From positions 361,118 through 425,117 of the forward strand of contig CAKSPZ010000001.1 in the NCBI GenBank assembly GCA_934486635.1: a stretch of 64,000 bases of DNA. The letters are read 5' to 3'. Shown piece after piece: positions 40,343 through 48,750 of the stretch. A program made the translations under genes and the position numbers. The stretch comes from an uncultured Eubacteriales bacterium. Lineage in GTDB: Bacteria > Bacillota > Clostridia > Oscillospirales > Acutalibacteraceae. The notes beneath the pieces were generated by a model. The model searched no databases, was not told the DNA's origin, and saw only the letters and a program-made list of their open reading frames with translations. Each line of letters begins with the position of its first letter. The first letter of the stretch is position 1.

Positions 40343-41348
40343 TTATACTTATCAGCTAATATACCCTAGAGCATTTTCTATTAAGTATGAGGACTTAAAT
40401 ATAGAATCAGATGTAATTGTAAGACCTAGATTTATGGCAATTTGTCACGCAGACCAAAGATATTATCAAGGGCAAAGAGATGCATCAATTTTAAAAAAAA
40501 AGTTGCCGATGGCTTTAATTCATGAATGCTGTGGAGAAGTTGTATATGATAAAAAAGGGACTTTTAAAGTAGGTCAAAAAGTTATTATGATTCCCAATGT
40601 ACCAGGGGCAATGCGTGAAGGCGAATATGAAAATTATTCTAAGGGAGCAAAATTTTTATCCAGTGGATATGATGGATTTATGCGTGAATTTATAAGAATG
40701 CCAGAAGACAGATTAGTTCCTTTTGAAAATATAGAATTAAATATTGCATCTATCTGTGAATTTGTAAGTGTAGGTGTTCATGCAGTTTCACGTTTTATGA
40801 AAAACTCAAACAATTATAAAGATACCATAGCCATATGGGGAGATGGAAGTTTATCTTATGTAATAGCATGTATTTTAAAAAGTGTGCTGAAAAAAACAAA
40901 AGTGGTTGTTATTGGGAAAAATAAAAATAAACTATCTTATTTTTCATTTGTTGATGCAACGTATTTATCAGATGAATTACCAAAGGATTTTTCTATTGAC
41001 CATGCATTTGAATGTGTTGGTTCAAATGGAAGCTATTATGCAATCAATGATATAATAAAATATATTAATCCACAAGGGACCGCTATGTTATTGGGTGTAA
41101 GTGAGGACAAAATTTCGATAAATACACGTGATATACTTGAAAAAGGTATAAAATTGATAGGTTGTAGTCGTTCAGGGAAAAAAGACTTTGAAAAAGCAGT
41201 AGAATTGATGAAAAATAAAAACTTTAGTAAACGTTTAGCAGCAATAATATGTGAAACGAAACCTGTTGAAAGTATAGAAGATATGCATAGGGTATTTGCA
41301 GAAGATGTAAATACTATGTTTAAAACGGTTTTTGAGTGGAAAATGTAG
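40335..41348 (+). CDS. tarJ: Ribulose-5-phosphate reductase (TarJ-like, zinc alcohol dehydrogenase family)
   Basis: 337 aa, TTG start within the end of tarI. Medium-chain dehydrogenase: catalytic zinc Cys in AICHADQRYYQG, IHECCGEVV, and the NADPH Rossmann part (TIAIWGDGSLSYVIACIL). It lacks the four-Cys structural zinc loop, as in TarJ. TarJ reduces D-ribulose-5-phosphate to ribitol-5-phosphate for TarI. The gene pair is the usual tarIJ arrangement. Confidence 0.87.
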   Translation: MISYTYQLIYPRAFSIKYEDLNIESDVIVRPRFMAICHADQRYYQGQRDASILKKKLPMALIHECCGEVVYDKKGTFKVGQKVIMIPNVPGAMREGEYENYSKGAKFLSSGYDGFMREFIRMPEDRLVPFENIELNIASICEFVSVGVHAVSRFMKNSNNYKDTIAIWGDGSLSYVIACILKSVLKKTKVVVIGKNKNKLSYFSFVDATYLSDELPKDFSIDHAFECVGSNGSYYAINDIIKYINPQGTAMLLGVSEDKISINTRDILEKGIKLIGCSRSGKKDFEKAVELMKNKNFSKRLAAIICETKPVESIEDMHRVFAEDVNTMFKTVFEWKM

Positions 41349-41360
41349 GAGCTTATAAAA

Positions 41361-42344
41361 ATGGCAAAAGTTAGTGTTATAGTACCTATTTATAAGGTAG
41401 AGAAGTATTTAAAAAAATGTGTAGATTCATTATTGAATCAGACTCTTAAAGATATAGAAATAATTTTAGTGGATGACGGATCACCGGATACTTGTGGAGA
41501 AATCTGTGATGAATATGCTAAAAATGATAAAAGAGTAAAAGTGATACATAAAGAAAATGAAGGACTTAGCATGTCAAGAAATATAGGAATTGTACATGCA
41601 GAAAGTGAATATATTGGTTTTATAGATAGTGATGACTATATAGCTGAAGATATGTACGAATTACTTTATAATAATATGATTAAATATAATGCAGATATAT
41701 CTATATGTGGGTTATATGATTGTTACAGTAAAAATAAGGTTCCACAATACAGTCATGAAAATGAGCTTTTAGTACTTAATAATAAAGAGGCTTTAAGAGT
41801 AGCACTTGAAGGAATAAAGTTTTCTGTTAATGCAACTAATAAACTTTATAAAAAGGAATTATTTTCAGACATTAAGTTTCCAAAAGGAAAATTGTCAGAA
41901 GATGCATTTACAATACCTCAAATTTTATCTATATCTTCAAAAGTAGTGTTTGATTCGTCTCCGAAATATTATTATATACATAGAGAAAACAGCATTACTA
42001 CATCTCAGTTTAAGAAAAATGATTTCAATGTAGTAGAAGCATATGAAAATAATTTTAAATTAATAGAAAAAAAGTTTCCGGATTTAAAAAAACAAGCTCA
42101 GTTTAGGTTATTATGGTCATACACGTATGTTCTTGATAAAATGATTTTAAGCCCTAGCATAGATGATATGGAATCTTATAAAAAAGTAATTTCAAAATTA
42201 AAGCAAGAGACTATAAACATATTATTAAATCCTTTCTTTTCTGCGAAAAGAAAATTAGTTACTGTTATTTTACTATTTAGTCCGAAAGTTTATGGAGTTA
42301 TGCTTAAATATCAAAAAAAGAAAAATATGAAATTACACAATTAA
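41361..42344 (+). CDS. GT2 family glycosyltransferase
   Basis: 327 aa. KVSVIVPIYKVEKYLKKC at the start, ILVDDGSPDTCGEICDEY, and FIDSDDYIAEDMYE carrying the DxD motif. The C-terminal 120 residues are helical, without clear membrane anchors. Typical of EpsJ/CpsI-like transferases that add single sugars to a lipid-linked repeat unit. Follows tarJ by 12 bp. Confidence 0.88.
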   Translation: MAKVSVIVPIYKVEKYLKKCVDSLLNQTLKDIEIILVDDGSPDTCGEICDEYAKNDKRVKVIHKENEGLSMSRNIGIVHAESEYIGFIDSDDYIAEDMYELLYNNMIKYNADISICGLYDCYSKNKVPQYSHENELLVLNNKEALRVALEGIKFSVNATNKLYKKELFSDIKFPKGKLSEDAFTIPQILSISSKVVFDSSPKYYYIHRENSITTSQFKKNDFNVVEAYENNFKLIEKKFPDLKKQAQFRLLWSYTYVLDKMILSPSIDDMESYKKVISKLKQETINILLNPFFSAKRKLVTVILLFSPKVYGVMLKYQKKKNMKLHN

Positions 42345-42374
42345 TTATTTTTATAAAAAGGATTGTATTTAATA

Positions 42375-43799
42375 ATGAATTTAAAGAAATTAGTTAATGA
42401 TAATACATATGATATACTTAGAAAAATATATATAACTTTATTTATGATTGCAGTTTTTACGCGAGTACTTATGCCGATAGCATCGCATGAAACGCAATTT
42501 ATAAATACTTTAGTATTTTCGGTTGTTGCACTTTTTGGAGCATTTGTAATTTGTGTAGATTTTTTCTCACGTAAAATAATGTTTAGAGCTCCAAATGTTA
42601 TATGGCTTTTAATTTTTATATTAATATGTATTGTATCAAGTTTAATTAATATACAATATGGATTGATTGGCAACATTAGAAATACAGTATGGCTAGCAAT
42701 ATCGTTTTTCCTTTTATACCCGATAGATAATGAACGTAGCAAAAAGAGTGTGAAAAGTGAGATAAAATATATAAGCAACACACTTATAATTGTTTGGACT
42801 ATGGCTTGCGTCATTTCGTTAATTATGTTTTTATTAAAAATAGGATATTATATTGATATTTTTCCAAATTCGTTTTCCAGGCAAGGTTTTATAGAAGGTA
42901 GATTATTTGGTATTTTTGAAGACCCTAATTTCGCTGCAGTTGTTGCTATTATAGTAGTTATATTAGATATTTTTAATGTAAAAACGACCAAGAAAAAATT
43001 ATTAAAAGCATTTTATATAATTAGTATAGTGATAAATTATATATATATTGTATTGTCGGGTTCAAGAACTGCGGAAGTAGCTTTAGTAATTACGTCATTT
43101 ATATCAATTTATTTTATTGTATTTAAGAAAAGTAAAAGTTATAAGTTAAATAGTATTATAAAACAAGCTTTTATAATTTTAATATCCTTGATTACCAGTT
43201 TAGCTATTTTATTTAGTACGTCTATTACAAAAAAAATTATGTCTTATTTACCTAATTTTATAGGGGCTTCATTTAGTTCTACTAATATGGTTGATAGCCG
43301 TTTAAAAAAACCAATAGATACCACTAGAGAAGATATAAGTAATAGTTCAGACTTATCAAATTGTAGATTTAAAATATGGATGAGTGCTTTAGAATTATTT
43401 AAAAGTAAACCGATTTTTGGAACATCTCCAAGAAATATGAGGTCATATGCAAAGGCAGAATTTCCAAACGGATTTATTGCTAAGAGGTCTTATGCAGTAC
43501 ATAATGCTTATATAGATGTACTTACTTCTACCGGAATTATGGGTGCCACAGTAATTATTGTATTTTTTGTAAAATATTTATATGATATTTTTAAATATTT
43601 GTTTTCAAAAGAACAAAAAGAAAATTATTATATAGTTTTGTTTAATTTTTCTATTGTAACTACTATAGCGGTATCGGCAGTGTTTCTATCAGAAATTTTC
43701 TTTGTTAATACAATAGGTGTTTTAATGTTTTGGCTAAACCTTGGATATTCTTATTTCTACATTGATAAAGATAAAATAATTTCAGACAAAGAAAAATGA
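42375..43799 (+). CDS. O-antigen ligase/polymerase-like membrane protein (Wzy type)
   Basis: 474 aa from ATG 42375. A TTG 12 nt upstream is an alternative. About ten to twelve membrane helices. The Wzy_C/O-antigen ligase signature is around residues 195-245 (GRLFGIFEDPNFAAVV, then LSGSRTAEVALV), with a long outer loop at about 310-400 containing NCRFKIWMSALELFKSKP and the His of VHNAYIDVLTSTG. It likely polymerises the lipid-linked repeat units on the outer membrane face. It partners with the flippase at 44880. Confidence 0.82.
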   Translation: MNLKKLVNDNTYDILRKIYITLFMIAVFTRVLMPIASHETQFINTLVFSVVALFGAFVICVDFFSRKIMFRAPNVIWLLIFILICIVSSLINIQYGLIGNIRNTVWLAISFFLLYPIDNERSKKSVKSEIKYISNTLIIVWTMACVISLIMFLLKIGYYIDIFPNSFSRQGFIEGRLFGIFEDPNFAAVVAIIVVILDIFNVKTTKKKLLKAFYIISIVINYIYIVLSGSRTAEVALVITSFISIYFIVFKKSKSYKLNSIIKQAFIILISLITSLAILFSTSITKKIMSYLPNFIGASFSSTNMVDSRLKKPIDTTREDISNSSDLSNCRFKIWMSALELFKSKPIFGTSPRNMRSYAKAEFPNGFIAKRSYAVHNAYIDVLTSTGIMGATVIIVFFVKYLYDIFKYLFSKEQKENYYIVLFNFSIVTTIAVSAVFLSEIFFVNTIGVLMFWLNLGYSYFYIDKDKIISDKEK

Positions 43800-43839
43800 T
43801 GGCTTAAATATTTACAAATATTAAAAAGGAGAAAGTTTT

Positions 43840-44844
43840 TTGGACTCAGAAAAAATAAGTATTATTGTACCTATATACAATGCGGAAAAGAAGTTACATA
43901 GGTGTATAGAGAGTATATTAAATCAGAGTTATAAAAATTTAGAAATTATACTGGTTAACGATGGTTCAAGTGATAATTCTATTAATATTTGTGAGAAATA
44001 TAAAATAAAAGATAATAGAATTATTATAATTGATAAAGAAAATGCAGGAGTTTCAGTAGCACGAAATAGTGGCTTAAACATAGCAACTGGAAAATATATT
44101 CAGTTTGTGGATTCTGATGATTATATAAATCATGATATGTGTGAGAAATTAATAAAGACTATAAATAAAAATAATGCTGATGTAGTTGTTTGTGGATATA
44201 ATAAAATAACAAATGGCAAAATAGAAAGTAAATTTATAAAAGAAACTACAGTATTTGAGATGTATAACTTTAAAAATACCTTTAATGAGATTTTTAAAGG
44301 TGCGCTTTTTAATGTACCATGGAATAAATTGTATAAACGAGAAAAAATAAATAATTACTTTAAGGAAGATTTATCTATTGGAGAAGATTTGTTGTTTAAT
44401 CTAAATTATTTTTCCAATTGCAATAAGATAGAAATAATAGAAAAATGTTTATATTGTTATGACGTTTCTCAGCAAGAAAGTCTAACTTCAAAGTACAATG
44501 AAAATTTACTTGAGATTGAAATAATGTTGTTTCAAGAAGTTCAAACGTTTTACAAAACGTGTTTTGGTACAGATTGTTGTTGTGATATAAATGAAGTATT
44601 TGCAAAAGAAGTATATTACTTCTTAAAAAAGCTTGTATTTTTATCTAATGAAAATACGAAAAGTAAATTAAAAAAAATAGAATATTGTGAAAAAAATGAA
44701 TTTGTAAGTGATATAATAAGACATACAAATTTTGAGGATGGTCAGATAAGAATAGTTTGCTTTTTAATGAAATTAAATTGTAAAAGAAGTATTTATTTAT
44801 TTTTTAAGTTAAAGCAAATAATTAACAAAAATGGAATACATTAA
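43840..44844 (+). CDS. GT2 family glycosyltransferase
   Basis: 334 aa, TTG start with AAGGAG 8-10 nt upstream. KISIIVPIYNAEKKLHRC, then ILVNDGSSDNSINIC and QFVDSDDYINHDMC (DxD). The C-terminal region is helical and Cys/Asn-rich. It probably adds a further sugar to the same repeat unit as its neighbours. Confidence 0.87.
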   Translation: MDSEKISIIVPIYNAEKKLHRCIESILNQSYKNLEIILVNDGSSDNSINICEKYKIKDNRIIIIDKENAGVSVARNSGLNIATGKYIQFVDSDDYINHDMCEKLIKTINKNNADVVVCGYNKITNGKIESKFIKETTVFEMYNFKNTFNEIFKGALFNVPWNKLYKREKINNYFKEDLSIGEDLLFNLNYFSNCNKIEIIEKCLYCYDVSQQESLTSKYNENLLEIEIMLFQEVQTFYKTCFGTDCCCDINEVFAKEVYYFLKKLVFLSNENTKSKLKKIEYCEKNEFVSDIIRHTNFEDGQIRIVCFLMKLNCKRSIYLFFKLKQIINKNGIH

Positions 44845-44879
44845 AATTAGTTTTATAATAAGGTGATGGATAATAATAA

Positions 44880-46418
44880 ATGAGAACGAAAAATTCTATT
44901 ATTAATAGTTTTGTTGGAATAATTTCATATATAATTTTATCATTGGGTCCTTTTATTTTAAGTCCTGTAATAGCAAGTTTAGGCAAAGAAATTTTAGGAA
45001 TTCAAAAAACGTTTATGGATACAGCAGCATTATTAAGTATTGTTGAGTTGGGTATCAGTTTTGGAATTATATATAAATTGTATAAGCCTATAGCAGAAAA
45101 TGATAATGAGAAAATAGCTATACTTCTTAATTTTTATAAAAATGCATTTAAAATTATCGCATCAATTGTTTTTATTTTAGGGTTATTAACTTCAATTATT
45201 ATTCCAATATTAGTTCCGGATCATGATTCTAACATATTTTCGGATGCCTGGCTTAGTACGATGTTTTTGTTGTACGTTGCAGATACATTGGCTACATATT
45301 TATTTGGACATAAAAGAGCAATGCTTATAGCCGATCAGAAAAATTACTTAGTTAATATATGTAGAACAAGTTGTTTAATTTTAATGTTTATACTGCAATT
45401 TTTATCAATATCCTTATTTAAATCTTTTGAATTATATGTTATATCAAAGCTTACTTGTACACTTCTTGACAGTATTTTTATAAATTTTATATATAAAAAA
45501 TTGTACAAAGATATTAATTTAAAAACAAAGAATAAGCTTCCAAAACAAGAAAAAACAGAATTATTTAAAAATATAGGAGCTTTATTTTACCACAAAATAG
45601 GATATCAGAGCTTAGTATCTGGGTCGACGTTAGTTATGACCAGTAAATTAGGAGAAGCAGTTACAGGCATCTATTATCCATATACACTTATAACTAACGG
45701 TCTAATGAGTATAACCGATCAAGTATTCAGAGCTATTTTAACAAGCTTTGGAAATTTGCTTGTTAAAGCAACTAAAGGTGAAGTTTATAATGTTTATAAA
45801 AAAATATTTTTTTTAAATCATATAATATATTCGTTTTTTTCAGTATCGTTGTTTTGCCTAATAGTTCCGTTTATAAATGTATGGATGGGAGATAAATTTT
45901 TATTTCCTATGTCAACAATAATATTAATAACGATTAATTTTTATATGCTAGGAATGAGACAATCCATAACGATGGTTAAAAACAGCGCGGGACTTTATAG
46001 GCCAGATAGATATTTTGCATTATTTGAGGCTTTTTTAAATATAGTTTTAGCACTTTTACTATCTAATAGATTTGGAATAAATGGAGTAATATGTGCAAAT
46101 ATTTTTAGTTCATTGTGCATCCCGTTTTGGACTCAACCTTATGTAGTTTATAAAAATGTTTTTAATCGTTCTGCAATGTCTTACTACAGAAAATATATAT
46201 CTTATTCAGTCATAACGGTTATTTCTGCACTAATAACATATTATTTGTGTTCATTATGTCACTCTTGTGGTTTTATAAAAATTGCAGTTAATGCATTAAT
46301 TTGTTTAATTGTGCCTAATACTATAAATATTTTAATTTTTTATAAAACAGCTGAGTTTAAATATTTATTCGGAATTTTAAAAAATATGTTTAATCAATTT
46401 AGATTTAGAAAAAGGTAA
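44880..46418 (+). CDS. Polysaccharide repeat-unit flippase (Wzx-like, MOP superfamily)
   Basis: 512 aa with about 12-14 membrane helices. Features of the Polysacc_synt family: an N-terminal SFVGIISYIILSLGPFILSP helix pair, a central amphipathic segment (EKTELFKNIGALFYHKIG, about 220-240) and the QSITMVKNSAGLYRPDR loop. It moves the undecaprenyl-linked unit across the membrane. Last gene of the cluster that began at 37693. Confidence 0.85.
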   Translation: MRTKNSIINSFVGIISYIILSLGPFILSPVIASLGKEILGIQKTFMDTAALLSIVELGISFGIIYKLYKPIAENDNEKIAILLNFYKNAFKIIASIVFILGLLTSIIIPILVPDHDSNIFSDAWLSTMFLLYVADTLATYLFGHKRAMLIADQKNYLVNICRTSCLILMFILQFLSISLFKSFELYVISKLTCTLLDSIFINFIYKKLYKDINLKTKNKLPKQEKTELFKNIGALFYHKIGYQSLVSGSTLVMTSKLGEAVTGIYYPYTLITNGLMSITDQVFRAILTSFGNLLVKATKGEVYNVYKKIFFLNHIIYSFFSVSLFCLIVPFINVWMGDKFLFPMSTIILITINFYMLGMRQSITMVKNSAGLYRPDRYFALFEAFLNIVLALLLSNRFGINGVICANIFSSLCIPFWTQPYVVYKNVFNRSAMSYYRKYISYSVITVISALITYYLCSLCHSCGFIKIAVNALICLIVPNTINILIFYKTAEFKYLFGILKNMFNQFRFRKR

Positions 46419-46483
46419 ATTAAATCAGAATATAATTTGGGACAATTATATAGGGAAAAAATATATGTATTAAATATTATATC

Positions 46484-46530
46484 AAAAGATACCTATTGAT
46501 GATTAAATTATCATAAGGTGCCTTTTGATA
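46484..46530 (+). terminator. Probable terminator of the polysaccharide cluster
   Basis: AAAAGATACCT (46484-46494) pairs with AGGTGCCTTTT (46516-46526), with one mismatch and one G-U. A smaller AT-rich stem (TGAT/ATCA) lies within the loop. Confidence 0.55.
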
Positions 46531-46581
46531 ATTTAACTTATGTTAATTGTACTGTTTTCTAAAAAAAGAATATTAAAGAGC

Positions 46582-46609
46582 TTGACATATTATTTTTTTG
46601 TTATATAAT
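46582..46609 (+). promoter_or_regulatory. Promoter of tRNA-Gln
   Basis: Perfect TTGACA (46582-46587) and TATAAT (46604-46609) with a 16-bp spacer, 12 bp before the tRNA. Confidence 0.88.
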
Positions 46610-46621
46610 TAATAATGTTAA

Positions 46622-46695
46622 TGCGGAATTGTGTAAAGGTAGCACAGCAGACTCTGACTCTGTTTGTCTGGGTTCGAATCCTAGTTCCGCAGCCA
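46622..46695 (+). tRNA. tRNA-Gln (anticodon CTG)
   Basis: The cloverleaf can be drawn fully. The acceptor is TGCGGAA/TTCCGCA with the U1-A72 pair typical of glutamine tRNA. The anticodon stem GCAGA/TCTGT closes the loop CTCTGAC, and the T arm is CTGGG/CCTAG with TTCGAAT. Discriminator G and an encoded CCA. Confidence 0.9.
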
Positions 46696-46722
46696 TTTTT
46701 ATTTTAAAGGGGAATGAAGACA

Positions 46723-47004
46723 ATGAGTTTCGTTTATTATTTGTCTTTAGGCTGTATAATAATATTATTAGCATTTAAAGTTAATAGGCTTGAAAATGAA
46801 AATAGAGGTTTAAAAATAATAGTTTTTAAATTAAAAAAACAGCTTGGCCTTAATGTTTCTTCTGAATTTCTTTCTCCTGAAATTGAAAAACAAATTTTAG
46901 ATTTATTATCTCAAGGCAATAAAATTGGAGCTATTGAGCTCCTTAGACAAGAAAAAAATATGAGTTTAAAAGATGCGAAATCTTTTATTGATAATCTTAA
47001 TTAA
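46723..47004 (+). CDS. Small membrane protein with an L7/L12 C-terminal-like domain
   Basis: 93 aa from ATG 46723 (AAAGGGG about 10 nt upstream). An ATG 9 nt earlier sits on the RBS. One N-terminal helix (YYLSLGCIIILLAFKV), a short coiled coil (RLENENRGLKIIVFKLKK), and a C-terminal module IEKQILDLLSQGNKIGAIEL, then MSLKDAKSFID. The module resembles the ribosomal protein L7/L12 C-terminal fold seen in several small bacterial proteins. Role unknown; it lies between two tRNA genes. Confidence 0.7.
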   Translation: MSFVYYLSLGCIIILLAFKVNRLENENRGLKIIVFKLKKQLGLNVSSEFLSPEIEKQILDLLSQGNKIGAIELLRQEKNMSLKDAKSFIDNLN

Positions 47005-47008
47005 AAAG

Positions 47009-47044
47009 TAGCATTTTTGATATTATATAATGTCAAAAATGCTA
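47009..47044 (+). terminator. Hairpin, probable terminator of the small membrane protein gene
   Basis: TAGCATTTTTGA (47009-47020) pairs perfectly with TCAAAAATGCTA (47033-47044). The T run afterwards is short. Confidence 0.5.
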
Positions 47045-47056
47045 TACTATATATTT

Positions 47057-47133
47057 CGAGGTGTAGCTCAGTTTGGTGGAGCGCTGTGTTCGGGACGCAG
47101 AGGCCGCAAGTTCGAATCTTGTCACCTCGACCA
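47057..47133 (+). tRNA. tRNA-Pro (anticodon CGG)
   Basis: Acceptor CGAGGTG/CACCTCG, D arm with AGCTCAG, anticodon stem CTGTG/CGCAG around TTCGGGA (anticodon CGG), T arm with TTCGAAT, discriminator A and encoded CCA. Confidence 0.93.
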
Positions 47134-47178
47134 AAGATTTATTTATGGTTAAGTCTTTAATAAAGGAGTTTTGTGAAA

Positions 47179-47853
47179 ATGAAGGTAATTGTGTTAAATG
47201 GAAGCCCAAAGGGTGAAAATAGTAATACAATGATTTTGACGAAGCAATTTATTGAGGGATTAAATAGTGTAAATAATAATAGTATAGAACTTATTGATCT
47301 TAGTAAAAAAAGCATCCAGCATTGCTTAGGATGCTTTTTGTGTTGGAAAAAACGTCCATATCGTTGTGTTATAAATGACGATGTAGATGATATATTGAAA
47401 TTGTTTGTGAATGCGGAGCTTATTATTTGGAGTTTTCCATTGTATCATTATGGTATGCCATCAAAAATGAAAGCTTTTTTAGACAGAACATTACCATTAT
47501 CTGTTTTGTTTAGTAATATTAGAAAAGGAAGTTATTATGGAATTTTAAATAATAATACTAAGCATATAATTATAAGTACATGCGGGGCGATTTGTGAAAA
47601 TAGCTATTCATCTGTAGATGAAATGTTTAAACTTTCTTATGGAGAAGAAAACCTAGAAAAAATATATCTTATGGGTGGGGAAGCAATAAGTTATTTAGAA
47701 AATCCTGAAACTTTAACTAATTATTTAAAAAATGTTAAAGAAGCTGGTATAGAATATTCTAAATTTGGTAAATTTTCTGATAGTACAAAAGAAAGTTTAC
47801 AAAAATGTATTTTTGATGATAAAGCTTTTGATGTAGAAAAATGGCTGAATTAA
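47179..47853 (+). CDS. NAD(P)H-dependent flavodoxin-like oxidoreductase
   Basis: 224 aa from ATG 47179. A GTG two codons earlier is closer to AAAGGAG and is an alternative. Flavodoxin fold of the NADPH-dependent FMN reductase family: VIVLNGSPKGENSNTM (phosphate loop), a Cys-rich segment HCLGCFLCWKKRPYRC, and FPLYHYGMPSKMKAFLDRT, which binds FMN. The C-terminal part carries CGAICENSYSS. Such proteins act as iron-sulfur flavoproteins or quinone/azo reductases. The substrate is unknown. Read together with or just after tRNA-Pro. Confidence 0.83.
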   Translation: MKVIVLNGSPKGENSNTMILTKQFIEGLNSVNNNSIELIDLSKKSIQHCLGCFLCWKKRPYRCVINDDVDDILKLFVNAELIIWSFPLYHYGMPSKMKAFLDRTLPLSVLFSNIRKGSYYGILNNNTKHIIISTCGAICENSYSSVDEMFKLSYGEENLEKIYLMGGEAISYLENPETLTNYLKNVKEAGIEYSKFGKFSDSTKESLQKCIFDDKAFDVEKWLN

Positions 47854-47916
47854 ATTTAAGTAATATAAGTTTTAATAAATTTATATTCAAGGCTTTTGTT
47901 AGGTGTTTTTTTAGTT

Positions 47917-47960
47917 ACAGGCAGGACTCGCACGGTGGGGTGCGAGTCCTGCCTGTTTTA
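47917..47960. terminator. Very strong GC-rich hairpin between converging genes
   Basis: A perfect 17-bp stem, 47917-47933 with 47940-47956 (arm starting ACAGGCAGGACT), six-base loop GGTGGG, then TTTT. It likely ends the reductase transcript and the convergent 48073 gene. Confidence 0.8.
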
Positions 47961-48072
47961 AAATTAAGAATGTGTAGTAAGACAGATAAAAGAGAACAAA
48001 AATTATTGTGCTGGTAACAATAAAAAATGCTAAAAACTTTATGTCGATAAATTAAATATAGAGATATTTAAT

Positions 48073-48381
48073 TTATGTTGAACTTTCAGCTAAGGCTTTA
48101 CAAAGCCATACATCAGCAATGTCAAAAGCAGCATATAACCCATTTTTTTCGCATTTTTTTATAACTTCTTCTTTTTTGTTGATTAAAGAGTCTGTGTTTA
48201 TAAGACTAATAGAGACTTTATCAGCGACATCAATATTGAAATTAGAAATGGTATTTAATATTTTCATTTTTATAACATACTTATCGTTAATATTGCCATA
48301 GTAAATAATGTCATTACATCGAACCAGAGGCTTATTTTTGTATATAGCAGACTTGTGATCTAAAAGAATTTTTTTGGGCAC
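48073..48381 (-). CDS. Conserved hypothetical protein, 102 aa
   Basis: GTG start with a GGGGGG stretch upstream. Soluble, mixed alpha/beta: MPKKILLDHKSAIYKNKPLV, NDIIYYGNINDKYVIKMKI, then EEVIKKCEKNGLYAAFDIAD at the C-terminus. No signal or membrane segment. I believe related proteins are widespread in clostridia, but no function is known to me. It lies 47 bp after ireB in the same direction. Confidence 0.75.
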   Translation of the reverse strand: MPKKILLDHKSAIYKNKPLVRCNDIIYYGNINDKYVIKMKILNTISNFNIDVADKVSISLINTDSLINKKEEVIKKCEKNGLYAAFDIADVWLCKALAESST

Positions 48382-48428
48382 GGAGAGCCCCCCAATCTAT
48401 AAGAATCTAGTTGAATGTAAAAACGACA

Positions 48429-48677
48429 CTAATCAAAATTCAAATAAGATTTTACCAAAGCTTTTAAAAGATCGTCCCTATCAATTCTGCAGATAAGATT
48501 ACGAGCATTATTGTGAGTGGTTATATAAGTTGGATCTTGAGAAAGAATATAACCTACGATTTGGTTAATAGGATTATACCCTTTTTGCTTTAATGCTTCA
48601 TAGACTATGTTAAGGATTTGACGAATAGATTCATCTTTATTTTGATTTACAGAAAAAGTCATTGTCTTATCGAGCAT
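48429..48677 (-). CDS. ireB: IreB family regulatory phosphoprotein (UPF0297/YrzL)
   Basis: 82 aa from ATG 48677 (GGAGGGA 6 nt upstream). The sequence is the family in full: MTFSVNQNKDESIRQILNIV, ALKQKGYNPINQIVGYILS, then DPTYITTHNNARNLICRID. In Enterococcus IreB is phosphorylated by the Ser/Thr kinase IreK and influences cell-wall stress resistance. In most Firmicutes it is next to ruvX/yqgF, which is not the case here. Confidence 0.95.
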   Translation of the reverse strand: MLDKTMTFSVNQNKDESIRQILNIVYEALKQKGYNPINQIVGYILSQDPTYITTHNNARNLICRIDRDDLLKALVKSYLNFD

Positions 48678-48750
48678 ATTAGTCCCTCCTCTATATTTGT
48701 AATGATACAACATACTTAGTTCATTTTCAAGGAAAATTTTTTATTTGTAA

